This document shows positions 1 through 5,599 of a DNA stretch of 6,126 bases, piece by piece. This DNA is from Treponema sp. GTDB taxonomy: Bacteria; Spirochaetota; Spirochaetia; Treponematales; Breznakiellaceae. The position numbers and the translations under genes were made by a program. The notes beneath the pieces were generated by a model, which saw only the letters and a program-made list of their open reading frames with translations, had not been told where the DNA came from and did not search any database. Position 1 is the first letter of the stretch, and every line of letters begins with the position of its first letter. Where the stretch lies: contig JAIROE010000008.1 in NCBI GenBank assembly GCA_031257715.1, positions 1 to 6,126 on the forward strand, in the 5' to 3' direction.

Positions 1-77
1 CGCCCCCCCCCCCCCCCAAAATATGGTACTGGCGGTGATGCTGCCGGATGGTTTTGCCGGTTCAGGGTTTTTTTCAT
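1..77 (-). CDS. 5' end of an unidentified gene with a 15-G tract (partial)
   Basis: The gene starts at an ATG (complement of 75-77) and runs off the window at base 1, so only about 25 codons are visible. The start is supported by a near-ideal Shine-Dalgarno site, GAGGAGG, six bases upstream, and by the common opening ATG AAA AAA. The visible protein begins MKKTLNRQNHPAASPPVPYF and then enters five glycines encoded by an uninterrupted run of 15 G. There is no hydrophobic signal peptide in this frame. A run of seven A just after the ATG is a second slippage-prone tract. Product and family cannot be told. The same frame is open upstream as far as the ettA stop, with another ATG at 257 (AAGG five bases ahead), but that start has a much weaker ribosome site. 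The G-run suggests the reading frame may switch on and off, and the in-frame state seen here may be one of several. Confidence 0.55.
   Translation of the reverse strand, partial: MKKTLNRQNHPAASPPVPYFGGGGG
3..17. repeat. Homopolymer tract, C15 on plus / G15 on minus
   Basis: Fifteen consecutive C on the plus strand read as 15 G in the coding direction of the partial gene, codons 21-25. Long G:C runs of this kind are prone to slipped-strand mispairing. In several bacteria, including Treponema pallidum, poly-G runs control phase-variable genes. The tract lies close to the window edge, so its true length may be affected by sequencing error or an assembly end. Confidence 0.75.
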
Positions 78-323
78 GGTATTCCTCCTCTGGTGGAATA
101 TGCCGTTATCATTGCATACTCCGGCAAAAAATGCAAGGGCCCGCGTTGCCTCAAAATTAATCCAGCCGAAAAGGGGCCGGTTTCTCAAAACCAAAACCCG
201 GCTTCCAATCAGACCGCTTGGGCCTGTTCCGCCTCCTGACCCGGAGGCCTGTTTCATACTTGCCTTTTCACGATTTGGTTTCAAGAGCCGTTCTACTGCC
301 CCGTTTAATTGGAAGGCCGGGAT
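78..323. other. Intergenic region between ettA and the partial poly-G gene
   Basis: These 246 bases hold no gene that I can defend. One perfect inverted repeat is visible, GCCTCC (231-236) and GGAGGC (243-248) around a six-base loop. A second, imperfect one (about 174-203) pairs GCCGGTTT with AAACCCGGC. Neither is followed by a clear T-run in the direction of transcription, so neither is a convincing ettA terminator. TGCCG (101-105) and CGGCA (122-126) form a spaced inverted repeat 24 bases upstream of the next ATG and could flank a regulatory site. I see no good -35/-10 pair. The minus-strand frame that follows the ettA stop stays open through the whole region. Confidence 0.5.
84..90 (-). 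promoter_or_regulatory. Strong Shine-Dalgarno site of the partial poly-G gene
   Basis: GAGGAGG on the minus strand lies six bases before the ATG at 77. It is the strongest ribosome-binding site in this part of the window and is the main reason to believe a gene starts here and not at the upstream in-frame ATG at 257. Confidence 0.7.
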
Positions 324-2024
324 TTACCTTTCCAGCTTCCGGTAAATGTACCGGCGGGCGATTCCCGTGCCTGCGCCGTCCTCCCCTCCGTGCTGCCCGC
401 GCCATTCGGCGTATTCGGACCAGTTGCCGTCGAACCAGACCGCCTCTCCCTCTTCAAAGGCAAGAATATGCGTGGCGATACGGTCCAGAAACCAGCGGTC
501 GTGGCTTATCACAAGGCTCACCCCTGCGAAATTATCCAGGGCTTCCTCAAGGGCACGCAGGGTGTTCACGTCGAGATCGTTGGTGGGTTCGTCAAGGAGA
601 AGCACATTGGCCCCTTCTTTGAGCATCATGGCAAGGTTAAGCCGGTTCCGCTCCCCGCCCGAAAGGATCCCCACTTTCTTCTGCTGATCCGCCCCTGAAA
701 AATTGTACCATGCGCAGTAGGCCCGCGAATTGACTTCCCGCGTGCCTCCCAGTTTGATGATGTCAAGGCCGCCTGAAAGTTGTTCCCACACGGTCTTTTC
801 GCCGTCAAGATCCCGGCGCATCTGATCGGCGTAGCCGGGCTTGACGCTTTCCCCCAGTCTTATTGTGCCGGAATCTGGCTTTTCCTCGCCGATGATGATT
901 TTAAAGAGCGTTGTTTTTCCTGCGCCGTTGGGCCCGGTGATTCCCACGCATGCCCCCGGTGGAACGGAAAACTCGAGATTTTCAAAAAGGATCTTTTCAC
1001 CGTAGGATTTACAGAGAGCCTCCGCCTCGATGACGAGTTTTCCCAGATGGGGTCCGGCGGGAATGGTGATGCGGTTTTCCGCGCCGCCGCCGCGCTCTCT
1101 TTCCCGTTCATCATCCTGAAAGAGTTTTTCATACGCGGTGATGCGCGCCTTGCTTTTTGCGTGCCGTCCTTTGGGGCTCATCCGTATCCATTCGAGTTCC
1201 CGTTTGAGGGTGCGCCGCCTTTCGCTTTCGCCTTTTTCTTCAAGCGCAAGCCGCGCTTCTTTCTGCTCAAGCCACTGCGAATAGTTTCCCTTCCAGGGAA
1301 TCCCTTCGCCGCGATCAAGTTCCAGTATCCAGCCCGCGACATTGTCAAGAAAATAGCGGTCGTGGGTGACGGCTATGACGGTTCCGGCGTATTCGCGGAG
1401 ATGCCGTTCAAGCCACGCAACGGTTTCGGCGTCCAGGTGGTTGGTGGGCTCGTCAAGGAGCAGTATGCCGGGTTTTTTGAGGAGGAGTCTGCACAGGGCG
1501 GTCCGCCGCCGTTCCCCGCCCGAAAGGTGATCGACTTTTTCGCCGGCGGGCGGACAGCGAAGAGCTTCCATGGCAAGGGCAAGGCGGTTGTCCAGATTCC
1601 AGCCGTCGGCGGCCTCGATTTTTTCCTGCAGCTCCGCCTGGCGCGCGCCGAGTTTCTCGTAATCGGCATCGGGTTCCCCGAAGGCTTCGCTTACCCTGTC
1701 GAATTCCGCAAGCAGATCCGTAAGTTCCTTTACCCCTTCGGAAACAATTTCCTTTACGGTCTTTCCCGCTTCCAGACGGGGCTCCTGTTCCAGATAGCCG
1801 ATAGTATATCCGGGGCTGACCGATGTTTCCCCCGAAAATTCCGTATCAAGACCCGCGAGAATGTTAAGGAGGCTCGACTTTCCCGATCCGTTAAGTCCAA
1901 TGACCCCTATCTTGGCCCCGTAAAAATACGAAAGGCTGATATCCTTGAGCACCTGCCTGGTTCCATATTTTTTTGAAACGCGGTGCATGGAGTAAATGAT
2001 TTTTTTGTCGTCAACAGTAGGCAT
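324..2024 (-). CDS. ettA: EttA, energy-dependent translational throttle ABC-F ATPase
   Basis: This is a cytoplasmic ABC-F protein with no membrane domain. In E. coli, EttA binds the ribosomal E site and couples the first steps of elongation to the ATP/ADP ratio. The 566-aa protein has two ATPase domains. The first shows Walker A GLNGSGKS (43-50), signature LSGGE (167-171), Walker B LLLDEP with catalytic E192, and switch H221. The second shows Walker A GPNGAGKT (364-371), signature LSGGE (454-458), Walker B LLLDEP with E479, and H508. The insertion at about 95-140 is where EttA carries its arm, and the charged linker at about 250-325 matches the P-site tRNA interaction motif region. Residues such as DRYFLDNVAGWILELDRG, and the start and end of the protein, follow E. 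coli EttA closely, which separates it from Uup and antibiotic-resistance ABC-F proteins. All key residues are present. No Shine-Dalgarno site precedes the ATG; an upstream TATACT could make a leaderless message. Confidence 0.95.
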   Translation of the reverse strand: MPTVDDKKIIYSMHRVSKKYGTRQVLKDISLSYFYGAKIGVIGLNGSGKSSLLNILAGLDTEFSGETSVSPGYTIGYLEQEPRLEAGKTVKEIVSEGVKELTDLLAEFDRVSEAFGEPDADYEKLGARQAELQEKIEAADGWNLDNRLALAMEALRCPPAGEKVDHLSGGERRRTALCRLLLKKPGILLLDEPTNHLDAETVAWLERHLREYAGTVIAVTHDRYFLDNVAGWILELDRGEGIPWKGNYSQWLEQKEARLALEEKGESERRRTLKRELEWIRMSPKGRHAKSKARITAYEKLFQDDERERERGGGAENRITIPAGPHLGKLVIEAEALCKSYGEKILFENLEFSVPPGACVGITGPNGAGKTTLFKIIIGEEKPDSGTIRLGESVKPGYADQMRRDLDGEKTVWEQLSGGLDIIKLGGTREVNSRAYCAWYNFSGADQQKKVGILSGGERNRLNLAMMLKEGANVLLLDEPTNDLDVNTLRALEEALDNFAGVSLVISHDRWFLDRIATHILAFEEGEAVWFDGNWSEYAEWRGQHGGEDGAGTGIARRYIYRKLER

Positions 2025-2053
2025 GGGGAAAGTATATCAGATGGCGCGCCTTG
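2025..2053 (-). promoter_or_regulatory. Possible leaderless promoter for ettA
   Basis: On the minus strand TATACT (2031-2036) lies six bases before the ettA ATG, so a normal start site seven bases past the -10 would fall on the A of the ATG itself. TGGATA lies 17 bp further upstream and matches the -35 consensus at four of six positions. There is no Shine-Dalgarno site in the 12-base gap, which fits leaderless translation or coupling to the rlmJ remnant ending at 2037. The -35 match is weak, so this is only a candidate. Confidence 0.3.
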
Positions 2054-2252
2054 TATCCACCGGGAAGGCCCGATTGCGGTTTCTTGCGGCATACCCTTCG
2101 AAAAGGGGATAGACGCCGGCCCCGGCATGAGTGTCAATGAAGGCGCAGGGCTTTTCCCTGGAGAGCATATACATTATGCAGAAAACAAGGACGGCATGTT
2201 TAAGCACATCCGCGCTGTTTCCCGCGTGAAAGGCGTGGCGGTAACCGGGCAT
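2037..2252 (-). pseudogene. rlmJ: Truncated rlmJ, N-terminal remnant of 23S rRNA m6A2030 methyltransferase
   Basis: Intact RlmJ (about 280 aa in E. coli) uses S-adenosylmethionine to methylate A2030 of 23S rRNA. Only 71 codons remain here. Residues 4-19 (YRHAFHAGNSADVLKH) match the highly conserved RlmJ N-terminus, and IDTHAGAG (39-46) is the SAM-binding motif I. Similarity continues for about 15 residues (VYPLFEGYAA), then the frame ends in TRRAI and a stop only 12 bases before ettA. The catalytic DPPY motif and the rest of the Rossmann fold are absent, and no other frame downstream carries them because ettA begins at once. A deletion that joined the 5' part of rlmJ to the ettA start explains this best. 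The fragment should be inactive as a methyltransferase, though its reading frame is intact and may still be translated. Ribosome binding looks weak (GGTGA about ten bases ahead). Confidence 0.85.
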
Positions 2253-2254
2253 GG

Positions 2255-2333
2255 TTATTCAATCACCATTTTTATTCGAAAGTCTGGTTTAATACCCCGT
2301 CGAACCTCCGGTTCGCGCTCTGCTCCGCGGAGG
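2255..2333. repeat. Hairpin repeat, copy 1
   Basis: Bases 2255-2299 align with 6065-6108 in the same orientation with a single gap. Shared blocks are TTxTTCAAT, TTATTCG and the exact ten-base core TAATACCCCG. Directly after the core comes a hairpin, CGAACC (2301-2306), loop TCC, GGTTCG (2310-2315). Its sequence differs from the hairpin at the same place in copy 2, but the fold is kept. A second, competing pairing joins CCTCCG (2305-2310) to CGGAGG (2328-2333), and CTCCGCGGAG (2323-2332) is a perfect palindrome. The copy spans the gap between the sigma-like gene and the rlmJ remnant and supplies the stop codon and last codons of the former. It resembles REP/MITE-like elements; no transposase is present. 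Confidence 0.6.
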
Positions 2334-3263
2334 CTCATTCACCGTCTGAGGCGGATTTTTTTTCTTTTTTCCCTGTCCCATGCGGTTCCGCAGGGCGTAA
2401 AGACTTGAATCGATCGTGCCCTTGGGAACGCCAAGTACTTCGGCGACCTGAAGATTGGTTGCCTCCGTACGTATCCTTGACAACCGTTTCCGCATGGACT
2501 CAAGCCTGTACCGCGCCTTCTGCAGCCGGGTTTTTAATCTGTCAAATTCGATCTGGTTTTCAGGCAACGAAAGCATCCTTCTTTCATATACAATACAGCG
2601 GAAAAACTGGCTGCGAATCCGCTCCTGGAGACTGTGGATTTCATCGTCCCGTTTCAGCCTTCGTTCCCGCAGCGTGTCTATCATTTCCCTGAGTTTTTCT
2701 TTTTTTACGCCGATGAGCGGAGCGGCGCGCTCAAGGAAATCTTCGGAAATAAAATAATATGACTTAAGAATCAGGATCAAGATCTGCCGGGGGTTGGTTA
2801 TTCGCAGCGGTTCTCCACGATCAGGATAGTCAGGTTCGCGTGAATGAACTTCGTTTTCAGGAAAGGTCTCCCGCCGGCCGGGAATGGCGCAGGGCAGTGT
2901 GACTTCGGGCTCTTCATGAGTCCCTGCTTCTTCAGAATCCGCCGTCAGCCCCATCCATGCGGCGTATTCCAGCATTCTTATCTCCTTCTTGCGGGATTTC
3001 CATTCCCTGACCGACCAGTGGAGCATGGTGTATATATAGGCTTCAAAAGAAGATCCGGTATCCCGGTAATGATCGATGGCCCGGGTAATGCGCGGATAAA
3101 GCCAGCAGAGATAATCGATGTAATCTTCCTTTTGCCGGCGGTATGGAAAAAACCGTTCATAATTGTGAATGATGTTTTTAAAAAGAGCTTCCTCAAATTG
3201 TCGTTTGTTCAGCCTGTTTGACGTATAGCTGCCGTAAAGATCGTTGAGTGTCAGATTCTGCAT
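2289..3263 (-). CDS. Sigma-70-like protein of unknown role (region 2-like plus region 4-like HTH)
   Basis: I do not recognise a named family for this 324-aa protein. Residues 41-95 (DYIDYLCWLYPRITRAIDHYR, then SSFEAYIYTMLHWSVREW) resemble sigma-70 region 2, in which a chain of helices ends in a segment like 'F.TYA..WIR.AI'. Residues 270-295 (NLQVAEVLGVPKGTIDSSLYALRNRM) look like the region 4 helix-turn-helix, compare 'IAEVLGISEGTVKSRL'. Between them are an acidic, probably disordered stretch (108-150) and a long charged helical or coiled-coil segment (about 186-265), an unusual spacer for an ECF sigma factor. It may be a divergent sigma factor or a DNA-binding protein derived from one. The ATG follows AAAGGGG at good spacing. 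The last residues (NEPPRSRARTGGSTGY) are encoded by the hairpin repeat and are probably not part of the ancestral protein, which would then end near KKKKNPPQTV. A 26-bp palindrome lies upstream. Confidence 0.75.
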   Translation of the reverse strand: MQNLTLNDLYGSYTSNRLNKRQFEEALFKNIIHNYERFFPYRRQKEDYIDYLCWLYPRITRAIDHYRDTGSSFEAYIYTMLHWSVREWKSRKKEIRMLEYAAWMGLTADSEEAGTHEEPEVTLPCAIPGRRETFPENEVHSREPDYPDRGEPLRITNPRQILILILKSYYFISEDFLERAAPLIGVKKEKLREMIDTLRERRLKRDDEIHSLQERIRSQFFRCIVYERRMLSLPENQIEFDRLKTRLQKARYRLESMRKRLSRIRTEATNLQVAEVLGVPKGTIDSSLYALRNRMGQGKKKKNPPQTVNEPPRSRARTGGSTGY

Positions 3264-3324
3264 GGTATACCCCTTTCCTTCTCATGGAATGTCTTTCATA
3301 GGAATATCGGAATAAGGGCGTTAA

Positions 3325-3354
3325 AATACAGTTTTACTTTATTTTATATGACAA
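3325..3354 (-). promoter_or_regulatory. Possible promoter of the sigma-like gene
   Basis: TTGTCA (3349-3354 on the minus strand, five of six to the -35 consensus) is separated by 18 bp from TGTATT (3325-3330, four of six to the -10). The -35 falls inside the 26-bp palindrome, so a protein bound there would block RNA polymerase. The expected leader is about 55 bases. The -10 is weak, hence the low confidence. Confidence 0.35.
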
Positions 3355-3367
3355 TTGTCATATAAAA
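3342..3367. promoter_or_regulatory. Perfect 26-bp palindrome, candidate operator
   Basis: The half-site TTTTATATGACAA is followed directly by its exact reverse complement. It lies in the gap between the DHH gene and the sigma-like gene and overlaps the candidate -35 of the latter. The symmetry and the AT-rich flanks fit an operator for a dimeric helix-turn-helix regulator. As RNA it could form an 11-bp stem with an AATT loop, but no T-run follows on the minus strand, so it is a poor intrinsic terminator. The regulator cannot be named from the sequence. Confidence 0.55.
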
Positions 3368-3373
3368 AAGTGC

Positions 3374-3387
3374 GGATTGGCTAATCC
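3374..3387 (-). terminator. Weak terminator-like hairpin at the DHH gene end
   Basis: On the minus strand GGATT pairs with AATCC around AGCC, spanning the stop codon of the DHH gene. After four bases (GCAC) a run of six T follows. The stem has only five pairs and the T-run is slightly displaced, so termination may be partial. It is still the best candidate for the 3' end of the three-gene operon. Confidence 0.35.
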
Positions 3388-4364
3388 AAAAAGATTTTCC
3401 CGAACATGTCGAGGATTTTAAGGCGCAGCGGGGCGATGGTTTCCGGGCTGTTTGCCCCTGCGGCGTTTTTATGCCCGCCGCCGCCCAGGGACGCGGCGAC
3501 TGCCGCCACATCCACTGTGTCGCGGGAGCGCAGGCCGATGGTGCATTTACCGGGTTCTTCCTGCCGGATGATGACGATGGCTTCGACGCCCGCGACAGAT
3601 TGCAGCATCTGGTAGAGGCTGTCCGAATCGCGGCCTTCAAGGCCGAAACGGAGCGTTTCATCCGGTTCTTCCCATGAAAGGAGAAGCCTCCCGCCGAAGT
3701 GGGATTCCGCGCGGGCGAGTATCAGCCCAAGGAGTCTTCGGGAATTGAGGCTTTTGCCCCCGTTGATGGCCAGAAAGGTCCGCTTTGGGCTCGCCCCCGC
3801 CCGTATGAGCCTTGATGCGGCGGCAAAAGTTTCCGCCCCGTCTGAATCCACATGGCGAAAAAAACCCGTGTCGGTACAGAGCCCGAAGAAAAGCAGCTCC
3901 GCTTCTTCTTTTGTGGGTTCAAGGCCCAATGCGCCGATAAGGCGCTGTACCATGAAAGTCGTGGAAGGGGCGGCGGGATCAAGGTACACCGGCGCTTCGG
4001 CGCGGAAAGGGGGATGGTTCCCTGTTTCGTGGTGATCGATGACCGCGGCGGGAAGTCCTTCCAGAAAGGGGGAAAGATCCCCGGCGCGATCCGGGGCCGA
4101 ACAGTCGACCATGATGACGCGGGCCCCCTCCCGCTCTTCCGGTCCGGGCGAGGCGGTAAAACGTATCTCGTAGGGTTTTATTTCGATCCGCTTGAAAGGA
4201 CCGGCCGAACAGGGAAGCGCCCTTTTGCCGAGCCGCCCCAATGCGGAACAGAGGGCAAGCTGGCTCCCCACACAGTCGCCGTCAGGTTCCTTGTGTCCGG
4301 CGACAAGGAACGCTTTTCCATTCCGAATGAAAGCCAAAAGTTCCGGGGGAACGTCATTATTCAT
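3381..4364 (-). CDS. DHH/DHHA1 phosphoesterase, NrnA-like oligoribonuclease / pAp phosphatase
   Basis: NrnA-type enzymes of the DHH superfamily are cytoplasmic Mn-dependent phosphoesterases. They degrade very short RNA oligomers and, in many cases, dephosphorylate 3'-phosphoadenosine 5'-phosphate. All expected motifs are visible (numbered from the ATG at 4364, 327 aa): motif I GHKEPDGDCVGS (23-34) with the His and Asp metal ligands, motif II VDCS (86-89), motif III DHH (110-112), LCTDTG (162-167), and the C-terminal DHHA1 substrate-binding motif GGGGHKNAAG (294-303). Length is usual for the family. The frame also has a GTG one codon earlier (4367), but the ATG is preferred. The start overlaps the M24 stop by eight bases (ATGAATAA), so translation is probably coupled, and there is no close Shine-Dalgarno site. 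Exact substrate preference (nanoRNA, pAp or cyclic dinucleotide products) cannot be read from the motifs alone. Confidence 0.9.
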   Translation of the reverse strand: MNNDVPPELLAFIRNGKAFLVAGHKEPDGDCVGSQLALCSALGRLGKRALPCSAGPFKRIEIKPYEIRFTASPGPEEREGARVIMVDCSAPDRAGDLSPFLEGLPAAVIDHHETGNHPPFRAEAPVYLDPAAPSTTFMVQRLIGALGLEPTKEEAELLFFGLCTDTGFFRHVDSDGAETFAAASRLIRAGASPKRTFLAINGGKSLNSRRLLGLILARAESHFGGRLLLSWEEPDETLRFGLEGRDSDSLYQMLQSVAGVEAIVIIRQEEPGKCTIGLRSRDTVDVAAVAASLGGGGHKNAAGANSPETIAPLRLKILDMFGKIFLD

Positions 4365-5571
4365 CACAGGTCAGCATCCTGAACTGCCGTTCATGCCCCG
4401 CATCCATCCCGGAAATCACTTCCCTTCCGTTCTTGATATACACGTTGATTTCGGTACGCAGTCCGCAGTCCGGAAAATAGATGCCCGGTTCAAGTGAAAA
4501 GCAGGAGCCGTCCAGCAGCAGCCTCTCGTCGGGAAATTCCACCGAATCAATGTTGGCCCCCGATCCGTGGACCTCCGTGTCTATGCCATGGCCGGTGCGG
4601 TGGCGCAGGGCCCGTTCATAACCCAGACCGGCAAGGTGTTTCCGCACGAAAGCGTCCACACTTGCGCCCGAAGGCCGTCTCCCCGCCTCAAGTTCATTCC
4701 GTATAAAATCAAGGGCGCCTTCGCGGGCGGAAACAAGATCGCCGAATTTTTTTTCAAGGCCGGCCGGGGGCCGGGAGCCGTAAAAACCGATCCATGAAAT
4801 ATCGGCGTAGATACCGTCCGGCTCTTTTGCCCATATATCAAACTGGATCACGTCCCCGGGCCTGAAGGCGGCGCTTTCCCGGATTTCGTAGTGGGGATTT
4901 CCCGAATTGATCCCCGCAGCGACAAGGGGAGGATGATCGGCGGTGAGCTTTCGCCTTTCAAATTCATCAAGGAAAAAGCGCTGAATATCCGCCTCCGTTA
5001 TTGTCCTTTTCTGCCTGCAGGCCCGCCGCACTGTTTCCCACGCGGCGGAAACCGTTTCGTACAGATGGGCCGCGGCCCGTTCATGGGAAGCCATTCCTTC
5101 ACCGTCAAGAAGCCCCCTGAAACGCTGGATGAGGCCGGCGGCCGATACCAGCGTAAGCCCCGCATCCTCAAGAAGGGCGGCGGTCCCCGCATCAAGCCAC
5201 GAAATCGCGGCAAGGGTTTTTGAATAGTGGACGCCCCAGCGTTTTCCCCCCAGTGCGGCGAGACGGGAAAGGAGTTCCTCCCTGCCGGTATAGGGAACTT
5301 TTTCCCCCGGCAAAAAATCAAGGACACCCTCTTCGACGCGGCTGACTATTTTCCGGGGAAGTTTTCCCGCGCATTCTTCCCCCTCATGTTCGCCGGGAGG
5401 TGAAAGGGCCGGAACGGCGTATATCCACAGCCTGGAATTGGAAGCGCCTTTAGGTACGGAAAGTATTTCATCGGAAAGCGCGTCGCGGTGGCGGAAATTA
5501 CAAAAAAGCCATCCGTCAAGATTTTCTTCCCGAATGGCTTTTTGCATTTCCCTTACTTTTTCATTGTCCAT
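4357..5571 (-). CDS. M24 family metallopeptidase, aminopeptidase P-like (Xaa-Pro)
   Basis: M24 peptidases with an N-terminal creatinase-like domain remove N-terminal residues ahead of proline; this one has no signal peptide and should be cytoplasmic. From the ATG at 5571 it is 404 aa: N-terminal domain at about 1-150, pita-bread catalytic domain at about 160-395. The five metal ligands can be placed at D245, D257, H328 (TGHG), E361 (SLEPGIY) and E374 (LRTEINV). H227 (GNPHY) and H335 match the auxiliary histidines of aminopeptidase P. The two Asp ligands are 12 residues apart, one more than the usual 11, because of an extra residue in the loop AKEPDGIY. The frame extends to a TTG at 5610, overlapping the upstream gene, but the ATG with MDNEKVREMQKAIREE fits the family start better. 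Neither start has a clear Shine-Dalgarno site. Substrate is inferred from family only. Confidence 0.87.
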   Translation of the reverse strand: MDNEKVREMQKAIREENLDGWLFCNFRHRDALSDEILSVPKGASNSRLWIYAVPALSPPGEHEGEECAGKLPRKIVSRVEEGVLDFLPGEKVPYTGREELLSRLAALGGKRWGVHYSKTLAAISWLDAGTAALLEDAGLTLVSAAGLIQRFRGLLDGEGMASHERAAAHLYETVSAAWETVRRACRQKRTITEADIQRFFLDEFERRKLTADHPPLVAAGINSGNPHYEIRESAAFRPGDVIQFDIWAKEPDGIYADISWIGFYGSRPPAGLEKKFGDLVSAREGALDFIRNELEAGRRPSGASVDAFVRKHLAGLGYERALRHRTGHGIDTEVHGSGANIDSVEFPDERLLLDGSCFSLEPGIYFPDCGLRTEINVYIKNGREVISGMDAGHERQFRMLTCDE

Positions 5572-5599
5572 ACGCCGGGACCGGGTATCCCGTCCGTCA

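Noticed and set aside
231..248. Perfect GCCTCC/GGAGGC hairpin as an ettA terminator
   Set aside because: No T-run follows on the minus strand, so it lacks the second half of an intrinsic terminator.
780..1976. 398-codon plus-strand open frame
   Set aside because: It is exactly antisense to ettA, whose motifs are complete. Its translation has no recognisable domain and lacks a ribosome site; long antisense frames are common opposite genes of this codon bias.
1983..2408. 141-codon plus-strand open frame across the rlmJ remnant and repeat copy 1
   Set aside because: The opposite strand carries unmistakable RlmJ residues over half of it, and this frame has no ribosome site or known domain.
3342..3367. 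26-bp palindrome as an intrinsic terminator of the upstream operon
   Set aside because: The stem is AT-rich and is followed on the minus strand by TAAAG instead of a T-run; a promoter-overlapping operator fits better, though termination is not excluded.
3852..4382. 176-codon plus-strand open frame
   Set aside because: It lies opposite the DHH phosphoesterase, shows no domain, and is explained as a shadow frame.
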